18,303 bases of DNA from the NCBI GenBank assembly GCA_023299965.1, contig JALZVN010000293.1, forward strand, positions 1 through 18,303, written 5' to 3'. The notes under the pieces are model-generated. The model made no database searches. It was given only the letters and a program-made list of their open reading frames with translations, and had not been told where the DNA came from. The first letter of the stretch is position 1. Each line of letters starts with the position of its first letter. This DNA comes from Saprospiraceae bacterium. Lineage in GTDB: Bacteria; Bacteroidota; Bacteroidia; Chitinophagales; Saprospiraceae. Shown in pieces: positions 1-7,264 of this stretch. The translations under genes and the position numbers were made by a program.

Positions 1-420
1 GAAGAAGCTCCTGCCCCTCCTCCAGCTGAAGAAGCAAAAGTAGAGGCACCTGCTCCAGTTGAAGAACCTAAAGCTGAGGAAAAGAAAGCAGAAGCACCTG
101 TTGCACCTGCTGCTGAACCTAAAGCTGAAGCACCTGCTGGCAAAATGGATGATTATAAGAAGATTGAAGGAGTCGGTCCTAAAATTGCAGAATTGTTACA
201 CAATGCTGGTTTAGCTAGCTTTGGTGATCTTGCTGGCGCTTCTATTGATAAACTTAAAGGTATCTTAGCTGATGCTGGAAGTAGATATACAATGCACAAC
301 CCAGATACTTGGCCACAACAAGCTAAATTAGCCGCTGATGGTAAGTGGGATGAGCTAAAAACACTGCAGGATGCGCTTGACGGAGGTAAAGTTGTCAAAG
401 CGGGTTCTGAAGAGGAATAA
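1..420 (+). CDS. C-terminal part of a helix-hairpin-helix protein with an Ala/Pro/Glu/Lys-rich linker (5' end outside window)
   Basis: The frame is open from base 1, so the first ATG inside it (145) is internal and the gene starts upstream of the window. The visible 139 residues are a low-complexity, charged Ala/Pro/Glu/Lys linker (about residues 1-47, with the short unit EPKAE seen twice) followed by a compact domain of about 85 residues. That domain starts with a helix-hairpin-helix signature, IEGVGPKIAELL, and continues with a Trp-containing segment (DTWPQQAKLAADGKWDELK). It resembles the H3TH/'flap endonuclease-1-like' domain family (COG3743 type). From memory, Bacteroidota carry this domain as a C-terminal extension on some proteins, including ribosomal protein L21. 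No rpmA (L27) follows here, which would be expected after L21, so the parent protein is left open. HhH domains usually bind DNA or RNA backbone; the function here is unknown. Confidence 0.8.
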   Translation, partial: EEAPAPPPAEEAKVEAPAPVEEPKAEEKKAEAPVAPAAEPKAEAPAGKMDDYKKIEGVGPKIAELLHNAGLASFGDLAGASIDKLKGILADAGSRYTMHNPDTWPQQAKLAADGKWDELKTLQDALDGGKVVKAGSEEE

Positions 421-474
421 AAAAAGTACTTATAAACGAATATTTTACCTTATATTTATCGTATAATATTTTAC

Positions 475-515
475 AAACCTAGTAAGGCCTATATGGTGTT
501 ACTAGGTTTGCCTTT
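475..515 (+). terminator. Hairpin terminator after the HhH gene
   Basis: Perfect 11-bp inverted repeat AAACCTAGTAA (475-485) and TTACTAGGTTT (499-509), with a 13-nt loop and a short T-containing tail (GCCTTTATT). It lies 55 bases after the stop of the HhH gene and 19 before the next start. The right arm contains TAGGTTTG (503-510), an exact match to the Bacteroidota -7 consensus TAnnTTTG, so part of it might double as a promoter for the next gene. No -33 TTG is seen at the usual spacing, so chance is more likely. Confidence 0.6.
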
Positions 516-527
516 ATTAAAACTATT

Positions 528-1991
528 ATGATGAAAGACCTAGAATTAGAATATAGAAACGAAATTCAAACCATTCTTAATGACCTCATTACTTCTGATG
601 AACATGCGGCATACCTCGAAACTGAAGAAGATGAGCAATATCAAGTATTAAGAACGGCTTTTGAGCCCCGTATCGAAGAGTTGCACCGTAAGGTTTCTAT
701 CGAGTCTCCTATGCAGATTGTTGCTTTGGAGCAGGCGCTTTTACATGAAGATCTAGAAGGTTTATACTTATCAAAACTACTCGGATACTCAGTATTAAGA
801 GGCGAACTAGACGAAAAGCTAAAATACCTGCGACCTCAAGATCACTTCAAAGATATCCTATTGGCAATATGCAACTCTGCTAACTTTGATCATATCAAGG
901 CTAGAATAGGTCAAATTGTACAAACTGGCTTTGCACTAAGTAGTGATATTTGGATCACTAACCTGATCAATGCTAATACGAACAAGAAAGTAAAGTATTT
1001 CTTGCAGAGCATGAAGCTTCCAGAACTTCGTGTTGAATCGAAGCGAAAGCATGCTTTATCAAGATTCAAAAGACAGTTTAAAGACAATGTCTTTTACTAT
1101 GCTGAAATCCCTCAAAAGAAAGAAGAACTAAGTAAGCTATATCCTGAGTTTAGAAACTTTGTGGAGATCAGAGTTAAGCTAAATAAAGTTAATGATGACC
1201 TTAAGAAGCAAATAATCCAATTTTTGGAGAATACCGATTTTCATGGGACTATGGAGCATACTACCATATTAGGCTTGGCTAGTGCGTTCCTTGAGGTGGA
1301 TGACAGTGAAAAGAAAACCTTAACAAGTCTCTATTCTTCTCTTAGAAATTCTAATCCTAGTTTTTCTGATATGCACCTTGATTTCATCTTGGCAATGCGC
1401 AACAGAGATATTGATCTTGATAACAAGGCGGATAACAATATATCAAGCATGATCGACAAGTCTATTGAAGATGATGTTTCTGACTATTACAAGTTGATGG
1501 ATATCGTTCATGGTAAAGGCTATGTTCACAGAGATGCAGTAGATGCTGTACGCACGTTCTACAATGCACATGAGGGGCTATCAAAAATTAATACTTGCGT
1601 AAGAAGCGTTATTTATGCTTACTTCAAAAGAGTAATTGTGCATTTGACCGAATCTGAATATGTAATGTTTATGGAGCTGCTAGGTGCAACGCCAGCGAGT
1701 GCCGCTACTGAAACAGTTGAAGAAGAAGTGGATGATTCACCAGCAAGAAACCTAGCCATTCCAGTATATATGGAGATTTTCTCCAATCAACAGTTCAACC
1801 AGAATATCAAGGACTTGAGTATGATATATGTGCGTAAATTACTGCGTTTTCATACGGATAAGAGAGGGAAAGATTACCAAGATATCAAGAAATTTGTATC
1901 AGCGACGTTTATCGATCTGTCGTTCCTAAATAGCAAACAAGCTGTTGAACTCTTTAAATCAAAGCGTAAAAAGAAAGTTGCTGCTAGATAA
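528..1991 (+). CDS. Conserved-looking all-helical protein of unknown function (487 aa)
   Basis: I do not recognise this family. The product is a soluble-looking, highly charged protein with no signal peptide and no membrane segment, and its composition suggests almost entirely alpha-helix. Leu and Lys/Glu-rich helices run throughout. A short acidic, Ala/Thr-rich linker lies near residues 385-405 (SAATETVEEEVDD). The C-terminus is strongly basic (KSKRKKKVAAR). Codon use and composition resemble the neighbours, so it looks like a real gene. The first ATG of a tandem pair (528 and 531) is used here; both are plausible. It has its own flanking hairpins on both sides, so it is probably a single-gene transcript. 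It is likely cytoplasmic; the basic tail could contact nucleic acid or membrane, which is inference only. Confidence 0.8.
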   Translation: MMKDLELEYRNEIQTILNDLITSDEHAAYLETEEDEQYQVLRTAFEPRIEELHRKVSIESPMQIVALEQALLHEDLEGLYLSKLLGYSVLRGELDEKLKYLRPQDHFKDILLAICNSANFDHIKARIGQIVQTGFALSSDIWITNLINANTNKKVKYFLQSMKLPELRVESKRKHALSRFKRQFKDNVFYYAEIPQKKEELSKLYPEFRNFVEIRVKLNKVNDDLKKQIIQFLENTDFHGTMEHTTILGLASAFLEVDDSEKKTLTSLYSSLRNSNPSFSDMHLDFILAMRNRDIDLDNKADNNISSMIDKSIEDDVSDYYKLMDIVHGKGYVHRDAVDAVRTFYNAHEGLSKINTCVRSVIYAYFKRVIVHLTESEYVMFMELLGATPASAATETVEEEVDDSPARNLAIPVYMEIFSNQQFNQNIKDLSMIYVRKLLRFHTDKRGKDYQDIKKFVSATFIDLSFLNSKQAVELFKSKRKKKVAAR

Positions 1992-2027
1992 ATAGTGAAG
2001 CGTACAATCATATTGAATAGCACTAAG

Positions 2028-2061
2028 GAGAGCGGATTTGACGAGCGTCAAATCCGCTCTC
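2028..2061 (+). terminator. Perfect 16-bp hairpin, likely terminator
   Basis: GAGAGCGGATTTGACG (2028-2043) is followed after two bases by its exact reverse complement (2046-2061), giving a long GC-containing stem with an effective GAGC tetraloop. It is placed 36 bases after the stop of the 487-residue protein. It lacks a clean T-run (TCTCTATTTAT follows), but the stem is very strong. Termination is the simplest reading; mRNA 3'-end protection is an alternative. Confidence 0.7.
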
Positions 2062-2185
2062 TCTATTTATGCAAATGATTTGCTCCGCTCTACTCGTAGG
2101 ATAAAAGAATCATTTAATAGAAAAAATCATAGGTATTAGTGGCCTAATTATTAATTTGTAGAGGAAGGTAAACTACATCTAAAAC

Positions 2186-2920
2186 ATGGTTAAAGACATA
2201 ATATTGGGAATATCGGGGTATTTGAAGCATATTCCTTTAATATCTAAACTTGGATTATGGAGATTCATCTTTATCCCAATGCTGATCGGCATTCTATTGA
2301 TGGTACTGATAGGAAGCTCTGCCTACGGCCTGAGTGACAATCTCGGAAACTGGTTAACAGCTTGGTATCCATGGGATTGGGGCTCCGGTTTGATAAACAC
2401 ATTCGCTTCTTGGATAGCTGGTGCTATTATCTTTGTAGCTGGTCTGATTGGGGCTAAATACCTAGTAATAATCTTTGCCTCCCCTTTTATGAGTCCAATG
2501 TCTCAAAAAATTGAAGATGCCCATCCCAAATCTATCACATTATCATCCAACCCATCTACAGCCCTTGGAGGGATACTTAGAGGCTTGCGAATCGCTGGAA
2601 GCAATATTTTCAAAGAGCTCCTTTTGAGTGCAATATTGCTGCTAATAGGGTTTATAATTCCACTTTTAAGCCCTTTTACCACTGTTTTAATTTTTTTATT
2701 ACAAGCATATTACGCTGGTGGAGGCAATATGGATTTTACTTTGGAGCGTTATTACGGAGTAAAAGAAAGCAAAAGGTTTGTAAAAGCTAACCGAGGCCTC
2801 GCTATCGGCAATGGGATTGTGTTTATGGCAATGTTAATGCTCGGTTTTGGGTTCTTATTTGCCCCTTCTCTAGGCACTCTAGCAGTCACTTCTGAAGTGA
2901 TAGATCGAATCGAGCAATAA
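2186..2920 (+). CDS. EI24/CysZ-like integral membrane protein
   Basis: A 244-residue multi-pass membrane protein. Hydrophobic segments lie at about residues 24-46, 70-100, 143-173 and 206-232. After the second segment it has the family-like stretch FASPFMSPMSQKIEDA, which resembles the conserved 'APF..P..e.vE' region of EI24/CysZ (former DUF540) proteins. The central helical-hairpin region and the overall length of about 240-250 residues also fit. CysZ in Proteobacteria supports sulfate uptake, but Bacteroidota members are poorly characterised and no cysteine-biosynthesis gene is nearby, so sulfate transport is not claimed. It is likely in the inner membrane. The start at 2186 is the first ATG after stops, with an A-rich upstream region and no Shine-Dalgarno, which is normal in this phylum. 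It is apparently separate from the sigma-factor cassette 95 bases downstream. Confidence 0.8.
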   Translation: MVKDIILGISGYLKHIPLISKLGLWRFIFIPMLIGILLMVLIGSSAYGLSDNLGNWLTAWYPWDWGSGLINTFASWIAGAIIFVAGLIGAKYLVIIFASPFMSPMSQKIEDAHPKSITLSSNPSTALGGILRGLRIAGSNIFKELLLSAILLLIGFIIPLLSPFTTVLIFLLQAYYAGGGNMDFTLERYYGVKESKRFVKANRGLAIGNGIVFMAMLMLGFGFLFAPSLGTLAVTSEVIDRIEQ

Positions 2921-3015
2921 AATCTATCATTTCTTAAAATTTCTAAGGTCCGTACAACCTAAGCTAGCCATAGAGGTACTTTACATTAAATAATCGTTAT
3001 AAATTGGATCAAACG

Positions 3016-3555
3016 ATGACATTTACAATAAGTGATACTGAATCTGCCTTAGTTGATGCTTGTCTCAATAATGAGAGCTTGGCGCAAAAAGCATTATATG
3101 ATAGGTATAAGGACGCGATGTACACCGTTGCATATCGTATCACCAATGATTTTGAGCTAGCGCAAGATGTACTCCAAGATGCCTTCATACAAATATTCAA
3201 GAGCTTAAAGAACTTTAGAAAGGAATCCACCATTGGAGCCTGGATAAAAATTATCGTGGTTAGAACAGCTTTAAAAGCCATAAAAAAGCAACCTCATTTC
3301 TCCCCTATCGAGGATTATATCATAGGAAATGCGAATCAATATATAGATTGGGGCAATCACTTAGATAGTGAATATTTGGAGAAAACAATTCAGTCCTTAC
3401 CTGAAGGGTATAGAGCGGTCTTTGTTTTGATCGAAGTAGAAGGATATGCTCACCGAGAAGTAGCTGAACTACTAGGTATTTCAGAAGGAACTTCTAAGTC
3501 TCAGTTGTTCCACGCAAAGAAAAAATTACGCGCAATGCTTGAAAAAATGAAGTGA
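3016..3555 (+). CDS. ECF-type RNA polymerase sigma factor
   Basis: A 179-residue sigma-70 family factor of the extracytoplasmic-function class. Region 2 spans about residues 27-90 (DRYKDAMYTVAYRITNDFEL, then the QDVLQDAFIQIF core helix and a Trp-containing end, GAWI). Region 4 spans about residues 121-174, with LPEGYRAVFVL followed by the helix-turn-helix HREVAELLGISEGTSKSQLF. There is no region 1.1 or 3, as expected for ECF factors. I chose ATG at 3016. A TTG at 3004 would add MDQT and is possible, but nothing favours it. Directly downstream lies a single-pass membrane protein, the usual place for an anti-sigma factor, so activity is probably controlled by membrane sequestration. Target promoters are not visible; autoregulation is likely but unproven. 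Confidence 0.93.
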   Translation: MTFTISDTESALVDACLNNESLAQKALYDRYKDAMYTVAYRITNDFELAQDVLQDAFIQIFKSLKNFRKESTIGAWIKIIVVRTALKAIKKQPHFSPIEDYIIGNANQYIDWGNHLDSEYLEKTIQSLPEGYRAVFVLIEVEGYAHREVAELLGISEGTSKSQLFHAKKKLRAMLEKMK

Positions 3556-3560
3556 GAAAA

Positions 3561-4160
3561 ATGGAAGAGAAGAATAAAAATAGCCTAAAGAAAGCCATTG
3601 ATGGCTTACCTAAGTACTCTCCAAAAGATAGTTTGTGGGATGACCTCTCGAATAAGATGAATATTCAAGAGGGAGAAAAAGCACTGCATGATGCTATAAA
3701 CAAATTACCTACACACAAAGCTCCTGATCAGATTTGGAACAATATAGAAGTTCAACTTCCTCGTACCTCAAGACGCATTTGGCTCAGAACATTTCTTGCA
3801 GCTGCCAGTATTGCAGTATTAGTTGCTTTGTTTTCGATCAATGCAGGTCCATCATTTGGTCCAGCAGTTGTAAAAGTATCCAACTCTGAACTACCCGTAT
3901 TAAAAGCAGAGCTGGTCAATCTTGATCAATTTAATAATGCCCAAAGAGATAGTGCTTTTAAAACTATAGTTAGAGCGCAAAAAAAGAGTAGCGATATGGC
4001 TAAGGCGATTTTAGCAGAAATCGAGCTATTGGACAAAAGCAAAGAACGCCTACAAAGCAGATTAAGTAAGTTTGAAGCTAATCCCGATTTGCAGAACAAA
4101 CTCAACAGAGTAAAGAATGAATCCATTGAATTGCAAAAAGAATACTTAGCGAATATTTAA
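3561..4160 (+). CDS. Putative anti-sigma factor, single-pass membrane protein
   Basis: A 199-residue protein encoded 5 bases after the sigma factor. A GTG at 3552 overlapping the sigma stop codon (GTGA) is an alternative start that adds MRK. Layout: a cytoplasmic N-terminus of about 70 residues, one membrane helix at about 73-93 (FLAAASIAVLVALFSI), and a C-terminal part rich in Lys/Glu/Leu that looks coiled-coil (about 135-199) and should be periplasmic. The N-terminus holds two copies of a motif of about 25 residues, starting at L9 and L42, aligned as A-I-x-x-LP-x8-L/I-W-x-x-[LI]. The HxxxCxxC zinc site of ZAS-type anti-sigma factors is absent. Role as anti-sigma is inferred from position, topology and similarity in layout to other Bacteroidota cassettes, not from a recognised domain. 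Confidence 0.75.
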   Translation: MEEKNKNSLKKAIDGLPKYSPKDSLWDDLSNKMNIQEGEKALHDAINKLPTHKAPDQIWNNIEVQLPRTSRRIWLRTFLAAASIAVLVALFSINAGPSFGPAVVKVSNSELPVLKAELVNLDQFNNAQRDSAFKTIVRAQKKSSDMAKAILAEIELLDKSKERLQSRLSKFEANPDLQNKLNRVKNESIELQKEYLANI

Positions 4161-4164
4161 TAAA

Positions 4165-5088
4165 ATGAAATTGAATAGAGTAATATTATATCCTTTGATG
4201 AGATTGGCATTAAGCTTTTCTTTGTGTCTAAATATCTGTCTATCTGCGATGGCACAAACAATCAATTTGCAAGTAGTAAGCAAAGAGATCACCAAGGAAA
4301 TGAAATACTCTGAAGGGCAAATCCTTTCAGTACAAGGTGAAAAGTCTGAAGTAAACATCATGACTTGGGATAACAACTATATCCACATAGAATTGAAGTT
4401 AACTGCACAGCATCCAGAAAGGAGCATAGCGGAAAAGGATTTAGATAAATTTGTTTTTGCATTTGATAATAAAGCGGATACTGTTTTTATTAATAATCAT
4501 ATCATTGAAAAGGAAGAAACTTTAAGATCTGGTCTGCAAGCCTATTACGAAATAAAAATCCCACAATCTTGTAGAGTTAAGTTAGAGAATTATTTCGGTA
4601 CTGCAGAATTGACAGATTTAAGCCAAGGAGTGGATATCAATTCTGAATTTTGTAATCTAAAACTCAAAAATGTATTAGGCACAGTCAATGTAGACACCTA
4701 TTTTGGTGATCTGATTGGTGTAATGATAGATGGCAAAGTTGATATCAAAGCGAATAGATCAAACGTTACTCTAAGTGAAATTGCTGGTACATATAATATC
4801 GATGCCTATCAGGGAGTCATTAAAGTATTTGCAAATGAGTCGTTACTAGATGGCATGAATATAAATGCTATCAAGTCAGATGTGTTTTACTACGATTCTG
4901 ATTTGAATGGATATAAATTTGATTTAACTTATCAAAATGGCAATGTTGAGCTACCAGATCATCTCGTCGCAAACTATACCAAAGAAGATAAAATAAACAG
5001 AATCAACGTCACTCCACAAGCTGAATTAATAGGTGTGCATGTGGCTATCAATGTAATATCGGGAGATATTATGTTGGGAAGTCGGTAA
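4165..5088 (+). CDS. Exported beta-repeat protein, DUF4097/adhesin-like
   Basis: A 307-residue protein encoded 4 bases after the putative anti-sigma gene, so almost certainly co-transcribed. The N-terminus is a clear Sec signal peptide (basic start, hydrophobic core LALSFSLCLNICLSA, likely cut after AMA at about residue 30). The mature part is rich in short beta-strand units with alternating hydrophobic residues and recurring G-x-[VI]-x-[IVL]-x-[AS] patterns (for example VDINSEFCNLKLKNVLGTVN and VDIKANRSNVTLSEIAGTYN). This fits the DUF4097 / putative adhesin right-handed beta-helix proteins often encoded beside sigma/anti-sigma pairs in this phylum. It probably lives in the periplasm or at the envelope. 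A sensing role for the cassette is inference; no enzymatic motif is seen. Its C-terminus has no T9SS sorting domain. Confidence 0.75.
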   Translation: MKLNRVILYPLMRLALSFSLCLNICLSAMAQTINLQVVSKEITKEMKYSEGQILSVQGEKSEVNIMTWDNNYIHIELKLTAQHPERSIAEKDLDKFVFAFDNKADTVFINNHIIEKEETLRSGLQAYYEIKIPQSCRVKLENYFGTAELTDLSQGVDINSEFCNLKLKNVLGTVNVDTYFGDLIGVMIDGKVDIKANRSNVTLSEIAGTYNIDAYQGVIKVFANESLLDGMNINAIKSDVFYYDSDLNGYKFDLTYQNGNVELPDHLVANYTKEDKINRINVTPQAELIGVHVAINVISGDIMLGSR

Positions 5089-5116
5089 ACAAATTTACCA
5101 ATGCTAGTAACCAATA

Positions 5117-5142
5117 AAGAATTGAAGATTAAGTCAATTCTT
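5117..5142. terminator. Weak hairpin between convergent genes
   Basis: A 9-bp perfect inverted repeat, AAGAATTGA (5117-5125) and TCAATTCTT (5134-5142), with an 8-nt loop. It sits between two converging genes (stop at 5088 on + and stop at 5203 on -). It is AT-rich with no T-run, so it may serve both strands as a weak terminator or be incidental. Confidence 0.35.
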
Positions 5143-5202
5143 AGTCAAAGGGACTGAACAGTGATTATTGCTTGATAATCTACGCTAAAGAACATCTTTA
5201 AA

Positions 5203-5892
5203 TCAGCCCTCAATAAACTTATACCCTACACCACGCACAGAAAGAAAGTGCTCAGGTTCTTTTGGATTTTTCTCGAAATATTTTCTAAAGGACAAAATAA
5301 AATTATCAATAGTTCTAGTTGAGGGATAGACATCATATCCCCACACAGACTGCAAAATCTGTTGTCTTGAGACCACCTCTCCTTTTCTATCAATCAACAA
5401 CTTTAACAGCATTGCTTCTTTTTTGGTAAGGCTAAAATCTCCTTTGTTTCCTTTGGCTTCAAAAGTTACAAAGTTGACGTAGTTTTCTCCAAATTTAGCA
5501 GATTCTATTTTCTCTTTTTCTTGAGGATTGGCTCTTCTGATAAGCTTTTCAATTCTCAATAGGAGTTCCTCAAGGTTGAATGGTTTAGTCAAATAATCAT
5601 CTGCACCTTTTTTCAAACCAGCAAGTTTATCCGATTGAGCATCTTTTGCTGTGAGCATCAAAATGGGTATGTGGACATCTATCAATCGAATCTGCTCACA
5701 TACTTGAAAGCCATCGACCTCTGGAAGCATAACGTCCAAAAGGATTAAATCAAAATGCTCTTGATTGTACGTCTTAACTACTTCTTTACCATTGTCCAAA
5801 GCGACGACTTCATAATTTTCAATTTCGAGATTTAGTTTGATTAAGTCCCTAATGCTTGCTTCGTCTTCTACTAATAATATTCGCTTACTCAT
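5203..5892 (-). CDS. OmpR/PhoB-family response regulator
   Basis: A 229-residue two-domain regulator. The receiver domain (about 1-120) has the acidic pair E9/D10, the phospho-acceptor D53 in LILLDVMLPEVDG, T81 and the invariant K103 in YLTKPF. The C-terminal winged-helix DNA-binding domain (about 130-229) shows the OmpR-class features LTKKEAMLLKLLIDRKGEVVSR, the WGYDVYPSTRTIDNFI recognition region and the final hairpin VRGVGYKF. All catalytic residues are intact. Its start codon overlaps the stop of the upstream kinase gene (ATGA), so the two are translationally coupled and form a pair. Target genes cannot be told from the sequence. Confidence 0.95.
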   Translation of the reverse strand: MSKRILLVEDEASIRDLIKLNLEIENYEVVALDNGKEVVKTYNQEHFDLILLDVMLPEVDGFQVCEQIRLIDVHIPILMLTAKDAQSDKLAGLKKGADDYLTKPFNLEELLLRIEKLIRRANPQEKEKIESAKFGENYVNFVTFEAKGNKGDFSLTKKEAMLLKLLIDRKGEVVSRQQILQSVWGYDVYPSTRTIDNFILSFRKYFEKNPKEPEHFLSVRGVGYKFIEG

Positions 5893-6908
5893 TCTGTGAT
5901 GTATTCTTTTGGTGAATGATTAGGTAAAAATATATCTATAATAGTTCCTTTCGGACTATTGTCTAAAACTTTTATTTCGCCTTTGCTAGTGGTTACTATT
6001 TGTTTCACTATGAATAAACCCAAACCAGTGCCCTTTGTTTTACGAGTCTCTTCATCTCCGATACGATAAAAACGATTAAATACCTTTTTCTTATTTTTAT
6101 CATCTATTCCAACGCCTTGGTCTCCTACTTCTAGGCGGATTCCATCTTGTAGTTTATATAGCTTAATATCTATCTGTGCTGGACCAAAGGAATACTTCTT
6201 GGCATTTTCAATCAAATTTACCACTACTAGGGTCAAACCAAACTTATCTGCAATGATATCCAACTTAGATTCTTGAGGTTGAAATTGTAGCTGGCTTTCA
6301 GGGTATTTGAGTGCTAACCGTTTTTGGAGCCCTCCAATAAGTTCCACCAGGTCAAATTTTTCGTAAACAGGCTTATAGGCTGTTTCTAATTTTGAGGCTA
6401 ATAGGAGATTATCTACTAATTCATTAAGCCGTTCTGTCTCTAGTAAGGCATTACTTGCTAATTTCAGTGTTTTTTCTCGATCCAGATCTCGCTTAATAAA
6501 GGTTTCTAGAGTCAACTTGATAGAAGATAAAGGAGACTTCAATTCATGAGATATGGATAGTAAGAAATTTCGGCTCTGCCTAGTAGTCTCTATGATCCGA
6601 TTGTATCCTCTATTGATAAGCCATATCCCGATTACTATACTTAGGACAAAGATGATCGCTTCTCCTAGAATCATCCATTCTTGGCGTTTATATTTATCGC
6701 TAAGTTGTATATACTCCGGTGTAGTGTATAATTCTTGCTTATTCTGTATTTTCTTCTCTACAAACATCACCAACTCCATGAAATCTCTTTTGGAATTGAA
6801 GGCGTCTTGATTTTTTAGAAATAGCAATTTAGTCCACCATGCAAAGGCAACCAGCATGTATGCAATGACTAGATAGGTTAATATGCGTAGATAAATCTTA
6901 TTATCCAT
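5889..6908 (-). CDS. Membrane sensor histidine kinase
   Basis: An orthodox two-component kinase. From the chosen start (MDNKIYLR) it has 339 residues: membrane helix 1 at about 7-29, a short extracytoplasmic segment of about 50 residues with no recognised sensor fold, membrane helix 2 at about 80-99, then directly the dimerisation/phospho-acceptor helix with H121 in SISHELKSPLSSIK. There is no clear HAMP domain between them. The ATPase domain has the N box (NLIENAKKYS, N235), the G1 box (DQGVGID, D263), the F region (FNRFYRIG) and the G2 box (GTGLGLFIVKQ). The frame extends 17 codons further upstream (to 6959), but the likely promoter -7 element at 6946-6953 lies inside that extension, so the shorter start is preferred. 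It pairs with the overlapping response regulator. Stimulus unknown; the small loop suggests sensing in or near the membrane or through a partner. Confidence 0.93.
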   Translation of the reverse strand: MDNKIYLRILTYLVIAYMLVAFAWWTKLLFLKNQDAFNSKRDFMELVMFVEKKIQNKQELYTTPEYIQLSDKYKRQEWMILGEAIIFVLSIVIGIWLINRGYNRIIETTRQSRNFLLSISHELKSPLSSIKLTLETFIKRDLDREKTLKLASNALLETERLNELVDNLLLASKLETAYKPVYEKFDLVELIGGLQKRLALKYPESQLQFQPQESKLDIIADKFGLTLVVVNLIENAKKYSFGPAQIDIKLYKLQDGIRLEVGDQGVGIDDKNKKKVFNRFYRIGDEETRKTKGTGLGLFIVKQIVTTSKGEIKVLDNSPKGTIIDIFLPNHSPKEYITE

Positions 6909-6945
6909 AGTTATTACTAAATCGGTATTATACTCTTTGTAGCTA

Positions 6946-6973
6946 CAAAAGTAATACATAATAAGGATACAAA
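6946..6973 (-). promoter_or_regulatory. Candidate Bacteroidota-type promoter of the kinase/regulator operon
   Basis: On the - strand TACTTTTG (6953-6946) matches the -7 consensus TAnnTTTG exactly, and TTTG (6973-6970) lies 16 bases upstream of it, slightly closer than the usual -33 spacing. Transcription would begin around 6935-6940, about 30 bases before the preferred kinase start at 6908. Confidence 0.4.
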
Positions 6974-7005
6974 CTTATAAACGCTAGAATACCCTTGTGG
7001 CTGTC

Positions 7006-7045
7006 TTTATGTGTATCGATTCTAAACAAAGTTTAGATACATAAA
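7006..7045. repeat. Imperfect inverted repeat upstream of the kinase operon
   Basis: A perfect core TCTAAAC-AAA-GTTTAGA (7021-7037) is flanked by outer arms TTTATG...TATC (7006-7017) and GATACATAAA (7036-7045) that pair with small bulges. It lies about 35 bases upstream of the candidate -33 element of the kinase operon, so it could be an operator. It could also fold as the distal end of the giant gene's 3' region. No homologous site was recognised. Confidence 0.4.
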
Positions 7046-7089
7046 TTCACATAAGATTTACTTAAAATAAATTTGAAGAGAAAAATAAA

Positions 7090-7226
7090 ATGGACTAGCG
7101 CTGCGGAGAGGTAGCTGAAACCGATTTTTTCATCGGTGGAAGATAGTCCGTGCTTGGAAGGTTTGGATACGGCTTTTTCGGCGTATAGTAAGGACCGAGC
7201 TGAATAGCGAGTCTCAAAGCATAGCG
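7090..7226. other. Structured, relatively GC-rich intergenic segment; possible small RNA or 3' UTR element
   Basis: This covers most of the 342-bp gene-free stretch 6960-7301. Unlike the surrounding AT-rich spacer it is GC-richer and full of complementary blocks. The outer pair GGACTA (7092-7097)/TAGTCC (7144-7149) encloses CCGAT-TTTTTC-ATCGG (7121-7136). A second hairpin, ATACG (7167-7171)/CGTAT (7182-7186), has one G/G mismatch and again a TTTTTC loop. The heptamer AGCTGAA occurs in both halves. No significant reading frame covers it. It matches none of the conserved cores of RNase P RNA, tmRNA, 6S RNA or SRP RNA that I know. The strand is undetermined. Confidence 0.35.
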
Positions 7227-7227
7227 A

Positions 7228-7264
7228 CCCATCAGTATCTATTCTTTAAATAGATACTGATGGG
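7228..7264 (-). terminator. Perfect 16-bp hairpin after the giant protease/SprB gene
   Basis: CCCATCAGTATCTATT (7228-7243) and its exact reverse complement (7249-7264) with a 5-nt loop. It starts 38 bases beyond the stop codon of the giant gene on the - strand, the right place for its terminator. As with the hairpin at 2028-2061 there is no T-run, yet the stem is 16 perfect base pairs, so this may be a house style of the genome. Confidence 0.65.

Noticed and set aside
2071..2115. Palindrome GCAAATGATTTGC and AAATGATT/AATCATTT pair as an operator
   Set aside because: Short, AT-rich and common by chance; no promoter could be matched to them.
3009..3281. Antisense 90-residue frame over the sigma factor
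   Set aside because: A shadow of a strongly supported gene; no start context or domain.
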